Source of the DNA: Acetobacteraceae bacterium H6797
GTDB lineage: Bacteria; Pseudomonadota; Alphaproteobacteria; Acetobacterales; Acetobacteraceae
DNA: 64,000 bases
Assembly (NCBI GenBank): GCA_015223225.1
Contig: JADFCQ010000002.1
Coordinates: forward strand, 434,001 to 498,000
Reading direction: 5' to 3'
The position numbers were made by a program, and so were the translations under genes. The notes beneath the pieces are model-generated. The model ran no database searches and was not told the DNA's origin. It saw only the letters and a list, made by a program, of their open reading frames with translations. Below are positions 8,485 to 22,799 of the stretch, one piece after another; the stretch's first letter is position 1; each line of letters starts with the position of its first letter.

Positions 8485-9195
8485 GTGCTGGAGACCATCG
8501 AGCTCCAGCCAGGCCCTTTCCAGGAGCCGCGCGACGTGCAGGTGCGCTGGCGCCGCAGCGCGCGGGCGCGGCTCGTCTCGTTGCGCATCGATGCGCGGGC
8601 GGCGGAGGTCGTCATCACCCTGCCGCCGCGGGGCAGCCGCAAATCGGGGCTCGCGCTGCTCACGGCCAATGCGCGCTGGGTGGTGGGGCGGCTCTCGGCC
8701 CTGACGCCCGTGCTGCGCTTTCGCGATGGCGCGACCCTGCCGCTCGGCGGTGTGCCGTATGTGATCCGCCATGCGCCCGAGGCGCGGGGGGGCGCCTGGC
8801 TCGCCGAGGATGGCGCCATCGTGGTCGCGGGCGACGAGGCCTTCCTGCCCCGGCGCGTCGCGGATTTCCTTCGCGCCGAGGCCAAGCGGCGCATCAGCGA
8901 GTCCGTCTCGCGCCATGCCCCGCTGCTGGGGCGCTTCCCTCGCGCCATCCGGGTGAAGGATACGTCCAGCCGCTGGGGTTCCTGCTCCAGCGACGGCAAT
9001 CTGGCCTTTTCCTGGCGCCTCGTCATGGCGCCGCCCTGGGTGCTGGATTACGTGGTCGCGCATGAACTGGCTCATCTCGCCGAGATGAACCATTCCGACC
9101 GCTTCTGGGCGCAGGTGAACAAGCTCACACCGCATACCGATGCGGCGGAGGCCTGGTTGAAGAAGAACGGGCCGGCACTGTTGCGGGTCGGGTGA
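8485..9195 (+). CDS. YgjP-type M48-like metallopeptidase (DUF45)
   Basis: The C-terminal half has the family hallmark: 'SRWGSCSSDGNLAFSWRL', then 'YVVAHELAHLAEMNHSDRFW'. HELAH is the zinc HExxH motif and the later His in NHSDRFW is the third ligand. The N-terminal half is the usual YgjP beta-rich extension ('VQVRWRRSARARLVSLRID'). About 236 residues from GTG at 8485 agrees with the family (230-245). The start is unsure: no ATG lies in frame after the permease gene, and the AGGAGG just before this GTG is very close to it. Enzymatic substrates of YgjP proteins are poorly known. It follows the ABC-2 exporter genes and converges on a flavin monooxygenase. Confidence 0.85.
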   Translation: MLETIELQPGPFQEPRDVQVRWRRSARARLVSLRIDARAAEVVITLPPRGSRKSGLALLTANARWVVGRLSALTPVLRFRDGATLPLGGVPYVIRHAPEARGGAWLAEDGAIVVAGDEAFLPRRVADFLRAEAKRRISESVSRHAPLLGRFPRAIRVKDTSSRWGSCSSDGNLAFSWRLVMAPPWVLDYVVAHELAHLAEMNHSDRFWAQVNKLTPHTDAAEAWLKKNGPALLRVG

Positions 9196-9197
9196 AG

Positions 9198-9252
9198 CGA
9201 GAGGGGCGCCGCCCCTCTCGAACTCTTCCCGCCAAAGGCCTGAAGCCTTTGG
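9198..9252. terminator. Two-hairpin element between convergent genes
   Basis: Two perfect stems in tandem: a 10-bp stem with loop GCC (arms 9198-9207 and 9211-9220), a 11-base spacer, then an 8-bp stem with loop CTGAA (arms 9232-9239 and 9245-9252). It lies directly after the metallopeptidase stop and before the end of the convergent monooxygenase, so it can terminate both transcripts. There is no clear T-run. The same two-stem plan recurs at 16438 and 43926. Confidence 0.6.
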
Positions 9253-9259
9253 AAACCCG

Positions 9260-10597
9260 TCACCACCAGCGATGGGCGGCGGCGGGGTGCGCCTCGGGCA
9301 GGCGGGGGCCGGCGGCGAAGAGCTTTTCGCGATAGGTGCCGGGGGCGTAGCTCGTCTTGTACAGGCCGCGCGATTGCAGCTCGGGAATCAGCAACTCCGT
9401 CACCTGCGAGAGGCATTCGGGCATCACGGTGCGGGAGAGGTTGAACCCATCCACCCCCGTCGCTTCCACGAAGCCCGCCAGCGCATCCGCCACCTGCCGC
9501 GCATCGCCGACGATGGGCGGCTGGCGGCTGCCGAGGATGAAACTGTCGATGAGCTTCCGCTTCGTCCAGCCGGTGCCAGCCGCGCGGGTCATGGCCTCGA
9601 CATTGGACTGGATGGCGCCCGTGGGGCCGGTCGCGATGGGCTCGTCCATCTCGTAGCGGGCGAAGTCGATCCCGAGGCTCGCCGAGGCATGAGCGAGTGC
9701 GCCCTCGACGCTGGCATGGCGCCGGTAATCCTCGAGCAGGTCACGCGCCTCGGCCTCGGTGCGGCCGATGATGAGCGTGGCCCCGGCGAAGACCTTCACC
9801 GGCCGGGTTCCGGCACGGGCGCGCAGATCCGCCACCAGCCGCGCGACGTTCGCTGGCTGGCCGCCATTCACGAAGACGCATTCGGCATGGCGCCCGGCGA
9901 AGGCCCTGCCCCGGTCGCTGGCCCCGGCCTGGTAGAGAACGGGTGTGCGCTGGGGCGAAGGCTCGCAGAGATGCATCGCCTCGATCTTGTACTGCCGCCC
10001 CTGGTGGCGTGCGGGCCGCACGCGGGACGGGTCGGCATAGAGCCCGGCCGCGCGGTCGGCCTTCACCGCGTCATCGGCCCAACTGCCCTCCCAGAGGGCG
10101 TAGACGGCGTCCATATATTCGTCGGCAAGGTCGTAGCGGTCGTCATGGGCCATCTGCCGGTCGAAGCCCATGCCGCGCGCGGCGCTGTCGAGATAGCCGG
10201 TGACGATGTTCCAGCCGATCCGCCCATTGGTGAGATGATCGAGCGTGCTCATGCGCCGGGCGAAGAGATAGGGCGGCTCATAGGCGAGGTTGCAGGTGAT
10301 GCCGAAGCCGAGATGCTGCGTCACCGCCGCCATGGCGGGCACCAGCATGGCCGGGTCGAGCAGCGGCACCTGCACCGCGCCTTTCAGAGCCACCTCGGCA
10401 TTGCCGCCATAGACGTCATAGATGCCCAGCACATCGGCCAGGAAAAGCCCGTCGAACAGGCCCTTCTCCAGGGTCCGGGCGAGGTTGGTCCAATGAGCCA
10501 GCCGGTTATAGCCCAGCGAGCTATCGCGCGGATGGGTCCAGAGACCCTGCTGGATATGGCCGATACAGGCCATGTCGAAGGCGTTGAAGGCGATCAT
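9260..10597 (-). CDS. FMN-dependent monooxygenase of the LLM class (NtaA/SnaA/DszA family)
   Basis: A 445-residue member of the bacterial luciferase-like monooxygenases that use reduced FMN supplied by a separate reductase. Recognisable segments: 'GLFDGLFLADVLGIYDVYGG', 'VPAMAAVTQHLGFGIT', 'YEPPYLFARRMSTLDHLTNGRIGWNIVTGY' and 'PVLYQAGASDRGRAFAG', the flavin-site signatures of the NtaA/DszA group. Known members oxidise nitrilotriacetate, sulfones or alkanesulfonates; the substrate here is unknown. It lies 60 bases downstream of hemB on the same strand, with an inverted repeat spanning its start codon. A second member lies at 43986-45311. No flavin reductase is adjacent. Confidence 0.9.
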   Translation of the reverse strand: MIAFNAFDMACIGHIQQGLWTHPRDSSLGYNRLAHWTNLARTLEKGLFDGLFLADVLGIYDVYGGNAEVALKGAVQVPLLDPAMLVPAMAAVTQHLGFGITCNLAYEPPYLFARRMSTLDHLTNGRIGWNIVTGYLDSAARGMGFDRQMAHDDRYDLADEYMDAVYALWEGSWADDAVKADRAAGLYADPSRVRPARHQGRQYKIEAMHLCEPSPQRTPVLYQAGASDRGRAFAGRHAECVFVNGGQPANVARLVADLRARAGTRPVKVFAGATLIIGRTEAEARDLLEDYRRHASVEGALAHASASLGIDFARYEMDEPIATGPTGAIQSNVEAMTRAAGTGWTKRKLIDSFILGSRQPPIVGDARQVADALAGFVEATGVDGFNLSRTVMPECLSQVTELLIPELQSRGLYKTSYAPGTYREKLFAAGPRLPEAHPAAAHRWW

Positions 10598-10631
10598 GAC
10601 AGGCTCCCTGATAGCAGGAACATGTCATGAT
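10593..10631. promoter_or_regulatory. 9-bp inverted repeat over the monooxygenase start, candidate operator
   Basis: Perfect arms ATCATGACA (10593-10601) and TGTCATGAT (10623-10631) are separated by 21 bases. The left arm contains the start codon of the downstream monooxygenase. The arrangement could be a repressor operator or an mRNA stem hiding the start. No regulator gene is adjacent. Confidence 0.4.
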
Positions 10632-10657
10632 GATAGATTTTCGTCTACTATATGCGT

Positions 10658-14007
<3,350 letters not shown>

Positions 14008-14012
<5 letters not shown>

Positions 14013-14036
14013 AGCCGGATCTGGGCCAGCTCTAGA
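14008..14036. terminator. Hairpin between convergent RTX and YdcF genes
   Basis: TCTAGAGC (14008-14015, including the RTX stop TAG) and GCTCTAGA (14029-14036) form an 8-bp stem with a 13-base loop in the 19-base gap and flanks. It could terminate both transcripts; no T-run follows. Confidence 0.4.
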
Positions 14037-14538
14037 CCTTGCCGAACAGACGCCGCGCGATGAGCAACGCGGCGTCATAAGGCAGCGCCGGCACCTCGCG
14101 CATCCGCCACCACCAGCGGCGGCGCGCGGGGGCTGGTGGCGGGGGCGCGGCATGGGCGTCGAAGCCGGCCAGGCGCAGCAGCACCACGCAGCGCGGCAGA
14201 TGGAAGCCGCTCGTCACGGCATGGACGGGGCCGCGATGCTTGCCCAGCAGCCGGCGCACCGCCACCACGCTTTCCAGCGTATCCCGCGCGGTGGGTTCGG
14301 GCAGGATATCCTCGTCCTTCACCCCGGCCTCGCGCAGGGCGCGGCGCATGGCCTCGGCCTCGGGCGGGCCCTCCGGCCCCTGCCCGCCCGTGGGCAGGTA
14401 GAGCGGGCTGTCGAGCCGCTTGCCCAGTTCCAGCCCCGCCTTGATCCGCGCGAGAAGCACCGGGCTCGGCCGCCCGCCGGGCCGCAGGGCAGCGCCGAAA
14501 ATCACCAGGATGGCGCGGTCGGGATCCATCTCAGGCAT
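14032..14538 (-). CDS. YdcF family protein (DUF218)
   Basis: About 168 residues of the DUF218/YdcF fold: 'AILVIFGAALRPGGRPS' at the N-terminus (the usual 'iiVLGg...G.pS'), then 'LYLPTGGQGPEGPPEAEAM', 'PEPTARDTLESV' and 'AVTSGFHLPRC', the conserved acidic and His segments of the family. YdcF proteins bind S-adenosylmethionine, while relatives (SanA, ElyC) act in envelope integrity; exact activity is unknown. Two ATGs (14538 and 14529) are possible starts; the much longer open frame upstream is arginine-rich shadow of the methyltransferase gene. No membrane segment is seen. It lies 38 bases downstream of the methyltransferase on the same strand. A second family member is at 55704-56321. Confidence 0.82.
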   Translation of the reverse strand: MPEMDPDRAILVIFGAALRPGGRPSPVLLARIKAGLELGKRLDSPLYLPTGGQGPEGPPEAEAMRRALREAGVKDEDILPEPTARDTLESVVAVRRLLGKHRGPVHAVTSGFHLPRCVVLLRLAGFDAHAAPPPPAPARRRWWWRMREVPALPYDAALLIARRLFGKV

Positions 14539-14576
14539 GGCGTGCGACAACGCGGCCCCGGCGGCAGGGTTGCCCG

Positions 14577-15827
14577 TCAGCCCCGAGGTGCCGCGAGCAG
14601 CAGGCGGTTCAGCGGCTCGAGCTGTTTGCGCAGGGCGGCGAAATCGCGCTCCGCCTGCTCGCGGCTGGCGCCACCGGCCACCACTTCGTCGAGGATCGCC
14701 CCGATCGTGCGCTCGCCATCCACGCGGGAGAGGATGGCCCCCGCGAGGCGCGGCATGGGCAGCATGACCTTGAGCCCGTCGAAGGCCACGGGCAGCGCGC
14801 CGTTCCCGGCCTGCACGCCCTTGGCCAGGGCGGCGCCGTCGAGTTCGCGCAGCACCGGCACCGAGGCGGGATCGTCCCAGGCGGGGGCCGGTGCTGGGTC
14901 CTCGGCGCGGCGGCAATAGGCGATGTGGATGCCCATATTGCCGGTGATGGCCTCGGCCAGCGCGGCGCGCTCCACGGGCGACATCCCCGCCGTCCGGGTG
15001 CGCAGGCGCGGGTCGGGCAGGTAGATATCCGGGTCATAGCGCAGCGGCTCGACCAGGCAGGTGAGCGCGAGCCCGGCCTCCTCGATCAGCGCCACGAGCT
15101 GCGGCACGGAATAGGCCACGTCGCGCGGGTTCAGCAGAAGGTCATAGATGCCGGCATCGCCGCCCTGGATATGGTCGGTGATCCAGGGGTTCTTCTTGAG
15201 CCAGGCGGTCTCGGGCGTCTGCTTCCACAGGCGCTTCGCGATCTCGACGCGCTCGGCGGGCGGCTGATCGGCGGGGGCCAGCAGGCGCAGCGCATCCTGC
15301 AGCATATACACGCCCGTGCGGCCATGCGGCGCATAGACCATCAGTCCGATGCCGCCGCCCGGCTTGAGCGAGGCCGCCAGCCCCTTCAGCCCCGCCAGCG
15401 GGTTAGGCAGGTGGTGGAGCACGCCGCAGCAGTCGATATAGTCGAACTGGCCCAGCGAAGGGTCCGGCAGGTCGAGCAGCGAGCCGTTCACGAAGCGGAT
15501 ATTCTCCAGCTTCCGCACCTGGGCCCGCGCCTCGGCCACCTTCCGCGCCGCGGCGGAACGGTCGAGCCAGACGACCTCGGCCTCACGCCCCGCCCGCGCC
15601 AGATGCTGCGCCAGCATCATCGTGCCATCGCCCGAGCCGCCGCCGGCCATCAGGGCGCGGAAGGGCTGGCTCGCCGGGCGGCGGGCGCCGAAAATCCAGT
15701 GATCCACCTCGCGCAGATGGCTCGGGCTGCCGACGATGAGGCGCTTGGCCTCGTCGCGCGGGTCACGCAGCGGGTAGGGATAGGCCTCGTATTGCGCGGC
15801 CAGCGCGGTATCGGCGGCGTCGGTCAT
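14577..15827 (-). CDS. SAM-dependent class I methyltransferase with C-terminal extension
   Basis: A 416-residue protein. The SAM-binding domain occupies about residues 15-210: motif I 'LMAGGGSGDGT', acidic end of beta-2 'VVWLDRS', then 'GQFDYIDCCGVLHHLPNP' and 'LKPGGGIGLMVYAPHGR'. The N-terminal 'YEAYPYPLRDP' is common in a bacterial methyltransferase group of unknown substrate. The last about 70 residues ('DGERTIGAILDEVVAG') look like a small helical domain of winged-helix or PqqD-like type. Start ATG at 15827 matches the conserved 'QYEAYPYP' offset; the open frame extends further but without likeness. It is divergent from folK. Confidence 0.82.
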   Translation of the reverse strand: MTDAADTALAAQYEAYPYPLRDPRDEAKRLIVGSPSHLREVDHWIFGARRPASQPFRALMAGGGSGDGTMMLAQHLARAGREAEVVWLDRSAAARKVAEARAQVRKLENIRFVNGSLLDLPDPSLGQFDYIDCCGVLHHLPNPLAGLKGLAASLKPGGGIGLMVYAPHGRTGVYMLQDALRLLAPADQPPAERVEIAKRLWKQTPETAWLKKNPWITDHIQGGDAGIYDLLLNPRDVAYSVPQLVALIEEAGLALTCLVEPLRYDPDIYLPDPRLRTRTAGMSPVERAALAEAITGNMGIHIAYCRRAEDPAPAPAWDDPASVPVLRELDGAALAKGVQAGNGALPVAFDGLKVMLPMPRLAGAILSRVDGERTIGAILDEVVAGGASREQAERDFAALRKQLEPLNRLLLAAPRG

Positions 15828-15963
15828 GGGCGCCTGTCTAGAGCAGATCGCCAAAGGGCGAAATCGCCCGGTCGCGTGAATTGGCTTTGGCGTGAAGCGG
15901 CTCTCACCCAGGGCGCCCCGGAAGCGCTTGCGCCCAAGCCCCGCGCATGGCACCCGCCGAGAC

Positions 15964-16434
15964 ATGATCCTGATCGCGCTCGGCGCCAATCTTCCGGGGC
16001 CGGACGGCGCCCCGGCCCTTGAGACCGTGCAGCGCGCGGCGGCCCTGCTCGACGGGCTCTGCGGCGCGAAGCTCGTGGCGCTCTCCCACTGGTACGAGAC
16101 GGCGCCCGTGCCCCCCTCCCCCGGCACGCCCGACTATGTCAATGGCGTGGCCCGGCTGGAGGGCGAGGTGGACCCGGCCGTGCTGCTGGCCGCGACCCAG
16201 GAGATCGAGAACCGCTTCGGCCGCGTGCGCCCCTATCTGAACGCGCCGCGCACGCTGGACCTCGACCTGATCGACGTGAACGGCATCCTGCGCGACGGGC
16301 CCGACCCGATCCTGCCGCATCCGCGCGCACATCAGCGGCGCTTCGTGCTGGAGCCGCTGCTGGATGTGGCGCCGGATTGGGTGCATCCGCGGCTGGGGGT
16401 CGCTGCGAGCGAACTCGTCAAAACGGCCGAATGA
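15964..16434 (+). CDS. folK: 2-amino-4-hydroxy-6-hydroxymethyldihydropteridine pyrophosphokinase
   Basis: A 156-residue HPPK that transfers pyrophosphate from ATP to 6-hydroxymethyl-7,8-dihydropterin in folate synthesis. Family marks: 'ILIALGANLPGP' at the N-terminus, 'SHWYETAPVP', 'PDYVNGVARLE', 'EIENRFGRVR' and 'RTLDLDLIDVNG' (the two Asp bind Mg), then 'HPRAHQRRFVLEPL'. The start was set at the ATG giving MILIALG; the open frame begins earlier without conserved sequence. The other folate genes (folB, folP) are not nearby. It ends in a two-hairpin element shared with the convergent dipeptidase. Confidence 0.94.
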   Translation: MILIALGANLPGPDGAPALETVQRAAALLDGLCGAKLVALSHWYETAPVPPSPGTPDYVNGVARLEGEVDPAVLLAATQEIENRFGRVRPYLNAPRTLDLDLIDVNGILRDGPDPILPHPRAHQRRFVLEPLLDVAPDWVHPRLGVAASELVKTAE

Positions 16435-16437
16435 AGA

Positions 16438-16490
16438 AAGGGGGAAGAAAGAATTCTTCCCCCTTGGACCCCCATCATCTTTTTCTGATG
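16438..16490. terminator. Two-hairpin element between convergent folK and dipeptidase
   Basis: A perfect 12-bp stem with loop AGAA (arms 16438-16449 and 16454-16465) is followed after 7 bases by a 5-bp stem (CATCA/TGATG, 16473-16477 and 16486-16490) with a T-rich loop. It fills most of the 58-base gap between convergent genes. The linker 'TTGGACCCCCATC' resembles the 'CAGACCCATCC' linker of the element at 43926. Confidence 0.65.
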
Positions 16491-16492
16491 AC

Positions 16493-17893
16493 TTAGCCGC
16501 CCGCCAGTTTGTGCATCAGGCGGGCCTGGGCGCGGGCGCCGGCATGCAGAAGGGTCAGCTCGAACTTCTCGTTCGGGCTATGGACCTGGTCGTCATCCAG
16601 GCCAAAGCCGACCAGCAGCGTGTCGAGCCCCAGGATGCGCTTCAGACTGTCCACCACAGGGATCGAGCCGCCGCAGCCGGCCATGACCGGCGCCTTGCCG
16701 AACTCATCCGTCAGCGCTTCGCGCGCGGCGATGAAGCTGTCGCTATCGGTCGGCACCGCGATGCCCACGGCCTTGCCGAAAACCTGGATCTCATAGGTCG
16801 CATCGGCCGGCAGGCGCTTGTCGAGCCATTCGCGCAGGCCGGCGAGGATCGCGTCAGGGTCTTGCCCCGGCACCAGGCGGAAGGAGAGTTTCGCATGGCC
16901 CTCGGCGGCGATCACCGTCTTGGAACCGGCGCCGGTATAGCCGCCCCAGATGCCGTTGATATCGGCGGTCGGGCGGGTCCAGAGGCGCTCCAGCGGCGAA
17001 CGGTCCTTCTCACCCACCGGCACCGAGAGGCCCTGGTCGGCGAGGAAGGCCTTCTCGTCGAAATCCAGCGCGGCCAGGGCGGCGCGGGCCTCGGGCGAGG
17101 CTTCGGGGATGCCGTCATAAAAGCGGGGGATGGTGATGCGGCCGTTCTCGTCATGCAGCCCGCCCAACACCTTCGTCATGGTGTTGAGCACATTGCCGGC
17201 CGAGCCGCCGAACATGCCGGAATGAAGGTCCCGCACCGCCTGCTTCAGGTCGATCTGCACATAGAGCAGCCCGCGCAGGCTGGTGCTGATGGCGGGCGTG
17301 GTCGCGTTCCACATGCCGGTATCGCTGATGAGGGCGATATCGGCCTTCAGGCGGTCGCGGTTCTGGGTGAGGTAGCCGTCGAGGCTGACGGAGCCGACCT
17401 CCTCCTCGCCCTCCACGAGAATGGTGATGGGCAGCGGCGGGGCGCCCGTCACCGCGTGCCAGGCACGGAGGGCGGCGAGCCAGGTGACGCATTGGCCCTT
17501 GTCGTCCACCGCGCCGCGCGCGACGACGCGCTTGCCCAGGGGGCCATCGACCACGGAGGGCTCGAAGGGCGGCGTGTGCCAGAGCTCGAAAGGCTCGGCG
17601 GGCTGGACGTCGTAATGGCCGTAGATGAGCACGCGGGGCACATTGGCGCCCGGCCCCGGGCCCGGATGGGTCGCGCGGACGACGGGGTGGCCGCCGGTCT
17701 CTTCAAGGGCGGCGGTAAAGCCGATGGCGGTGAGCTGGTCCACCAGCCACTGACCGGCCTTGCGGCAATCGGGCGCATGCGCGGGCTGGGCGGAGACGGA
17801 GGGGATGCGCAGCCATTCGATGAGGCTGGCTTCGGTGGCCGCGCGCTCGGAATCGAGCTTCGCAAGCACCTGGGAGAGGACGGGATCGCTCAT
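16493..17893 (-). CDS. M20 family dipeptidase/aminoacylase
   Basis: A 466-residue zinc peptidase of the M20 family (carnosinase/CPG2-like dipeptidases). Zinc-site segments appear in order: 'LIYGHYDVQP' (His, Asp), 'GAVDDKGQ' (bridging Asp), 'EGEEEVGS' (catalytic Glu) and, near the end, 'MAGCGGSIPVV' with a final His in 'DDQVHSPNEKFE'. The central 'lid' dimerisation domain lies at about residues 200-320. The start MSDPVLSQ at 17893 has family likeness; the open frame extends further without it. No signal peptide, so cytoplasmic. Substrate (dipeptide, N-acyl amino acid) is not determined. It is 124 bases downstream of eno on the same strand. Confidence 0.9.
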   Translation of the reverse strand: MSDPVLSQVLAKLDSERAATEASLIEWLRIPSVSAQPAHAPDCRKAGQWLVDQLTAIGFTAALEETGGHPVVRATHPGPGPGANVPRVLIYGHYDVQPAEPFELWHTPPFEPSVVDGPLGKRVVARGAVDDKGQCVTWLAALRAWHAVTGAPPLPITILVEGEEEVGSVSLDGYLTQNRDRLKADIALISDTGMWNATTPAISTSLRGLLYVQIDLKQAVRDLHSGMFGGSAGNVLNTMTKVLGGLHDENGRITIPRFYDGIPEASPEARAALAALDFDEKAFLADQGLSVPVGEKDRSPLERLWTRPTADINGIWGGYTGAGSKTVIAAEGHAKLSFRLVPGQDPDAILAGLREWLDKRLPADATYEIQVFGKAVGIAVPTDSDSFIAAREALTDEFGKAPVMAGCGGSIPVVDSLKRILGLDTLLVGFGLDDDQVHSPNEKFELTLLHAGARAQARLMHKLAGG

Positions 17894-18017
17894 GAGCCGA
17901 GGATCGCGCCAATAGTCATGTCGGTCCAGGGGGCGCCGAGCGGATCGCCGGGAGGTCAATCCTCGCAAGCGATACCGATCGGCGCGAAGGGCGAAGGGGG
18001 CGATACCCCCTCCGCGA

Positions 18018-19373
<1,356 letters not shown>

Positions 19374-19417
19374 TTAACGATGATAATTGAACAGGGCCGG
19401 ATGGGGCGAAACTTCGT

Positions 19418-20353
19418 CTAGATAAGCCCCTCTCGGCGGAAGGAGAGGTGGCGTCCATTGCCGATGATAAGGTGGTCATGCACCACCACGGAGAAGATCT
19501 CGCCCGCCTTGCGAATGGCCATGGTCATCTCGACATCGGCTTTGCTCGGCGTCGGGTCCCCGCTCGGGTGGTTATGGACGAGGATCAGCGCCGTCGCATG
19601 GAGTTCCAGCGCGCGCTTGATCACCTCGCGCGGATAGACCGGCGTGTGGTTCACCGTGCCTTTCGCCTGGGCTTCGTCGGCGATGAGGCGGTTCTTCGTA
19701 TCCAGGAAGAGGATGCGGAACTGCTCGACCTTCTCGCGGGAAACGGCCGCGTTGAGATAGGTGACGAGCTTGTCCCAATTGTTCAGCACCGGCTGATCCA
19801 TCACCTCGGCGCGCGACAGGCGCAGCGCCGCGGCCTGGACCAGCTTGATCGCCGTAACGCTGTGCTCGCCGAGGCCGCGGGTCTCCATCAGGGCCTGCTG
19901 AGGGGCGGAAAGCACATTGGCGAAGCTGCCGTATTGATTGATCAGCGCCTTGGCCAGCGGCTTGGTATCGCCCTGTTTGAAGGCGAGGAAGAGCAGCATC
20001 TCCAGCAGCTCGTAATCGGCCAGCGCATCCGGCCCGCGTTCGAGCAGCTTCTCGCGCATGCGGGCGCGGTGGCCCTGCGGCCCAGTACTGGGGAAAGGGC
20101 TGCCTTCGGGGAGCTTGATCGGCTTGTCGCTGGCAAGGGACGCGACCGTCAGTTCGGAAAGGCGGGGCGCACGGCCGAATTCGACGGCGCGGCCATCCTC
20201 GGCGAAACCCGTGGCGACGGCCTCAGGCTGGGTATAGGCGCCCCTGCCGCCCTTCTTGGGCGCAGGGCGCCGGCCCCAGCGGCGCTGGAATAGTCCGGCC
20301 ATCCACACGAGGCCCGTCTCCCTTTTGGTGACGATGGCCGATGGTAGGCTCAA
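19418..20353 (-). CDS. radC: RadC family protein (JAB/MPN domain)
   Basis: A 311-residue RadC-like protein: N-terminal helix-hairpin-helix region ('GHRARMREKLLERGPDALADYELLEMLL'-type segment) and a C-terminal JAB domain with the metal motif 'HNHPSGDPTPSKAD'. RadC was once linked to DNA repair, but its real role is unsettled; JAB domains are metal-dependent. The first about 60 residues are a basic extension not usual in the family, so the true start may be MAGLFQRR at 20302. A perfect palindrome (20371-20383) lies 18 bases upstream of the longer start. It lies downstream of pyrG on the same strand. Confidence 0.88.
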   Translation of the reverse strand: MSLPSAIVTKRETGLVWMAGLFQRRWGRRPAPKKGGRGAYTQPEAVATGFAEDGRAVEFGRAPRLSELTVASLASDKPIKLPEGSPFPSTGPQGHRARMREKLLERGPDALADYELLEMLLFLAFKQGDTKPLAKALINQYGSFANVLSAPQQALMETRGLGEHSVTAIKLVQAAALRLSRAEVMDQPVLNNWDKLVTYLNAAVSREKVEQFRILFLDTKNRLIADEAQAKGTVNHTPVYPREVIKRALELHATALILVHNHPSGDPTPSKADVEMTMAIRKAGEIFSVVVHDHLIIGNGRHLSFRREGLI

Positions 20354-20370
20354 GTGATCGTGACCGCAAT

Positions 20371-20383
20371 GCGTGAGTCACGC
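20371..20383. promoter_or_regulatory. Perfect 13-bp palindrome upstream of radC
   Basis: GCGTGAGTCACGC (6-1-6) lies between the pyrG hairpin terminator and radC, 18 bases from the radC start, where a repressor operator would sit. It does not look like the alphaproteobacterial LexA box (GTTC-N7-GTTC). Half-sites GCGTGAC/GTCACGC occur again at 33833-33859. Confidence 0.35.
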
Positions 20384-20394
20384 TTTCGTGAGAC

Positions 20395-20418
20395 GCGCGG
20401 CGGTTGTGGCCGCCGCGC
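20395..20418 (-). terminator. GC-rich hairpin after pyrG
   Basis: Nine-base perfect stem GCGCGGCGG/CCGCCGCGC (20395-20403, 20410-20418) with loop TTGTGG, directly after the pyrG stop on the minus strand. No T-run follows, as is common in this window. Confidence 0.5.
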
Positions 20419-20426
20419 GCCGTCTG

Positions 20427-22202
<1,776 letters not shown>

Positions 22203-22799
22203 TCAGAATCCGGCGATGAACCGCTCGAAGCTGCCCATGACGAGATTGTCCACGAGCGTCGCCACCGCCAGATCGGCGATCACGAAGGCGGCGGCCTGCG
22301 GGCCGGTGGTCTGCAGCGACCAGCGGGTCCCGAACCAGTCCATCCAGATCATATAGCCCCAGCAGACGAGGCCCGTGGCCTGGAGCAGGATCTCGGACGC
22401 GCCCAGGAGAGAAGGCAGCGAGACCAGCGCGTAGAGCGCCAGGCATTGCGGCAGGAAAAGCCAGTTCCGCACCGCGATGAAGCGCGGCCAGAGCGCCCCT
22501 CGCCCGCACATGGCGGCCAGCGGCTCGCTCATCACCATGAAAGCCGCCCAGCCCAGCACGCCCCGCAGGCATTGCACGGCCAGGAGGATTAGGATGCCGC
22601 TGCCGGACAGGCTGGTCGCCAGCAGCAGATGCAGCAGCAGCCCGACAGGCAGGCCCAGCAGCATCAGCAGGCAGGAGCGCCAGGCGGCCGCGGGGGAATT
22701 GGCGAAGAAGAGCACCCCTTCCGGCCTCCCGCGCGCCAGCAGCATGGCGCCGTGGAAGCCGCCGATCATCTCGATCCGCTGAAAGAGCCCCTCTGTCAC
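22203..22799 (-). CDS. Small multi-pass membrane protein, unknown
   Basis: A 198-residue protein with GTG start overlapping the dapE stop (GTGA), so it is coupled to dapE. Hydrophobic stretches at about residues 41-60 ('CLLMLLGLPVGLLLHLLLA'), 66-90, 107-130, 135-155 and 165-185 suggest four to five membrane passes, preceded by an amphipathic N-terminus. No family was recognised and no catalytic or binding motif is visible. The position in a dapD-dapE-X-pyrG run would suit a cell-wall or envelope-linked role, but that is inference only. Confidence 0.75.
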   Translation of the reverse strand: MTEGLFQRIEMIGGFHGAMLLARGRPEGVLFFANSPAAAWRSCLLMLLGLPVGLLLHLLLATSLSGSGILILLAVQCLRGVLGWAAFMVMSEPLAAMCGRGALWPRFIAVRNWLFLPQCLALYALVSLPSLLGASEILLQATGLVCWGYMIWMDWFGTRWSLQTTGPQAAAFVIADLAVATLVDNLVMGSFERFIAGF

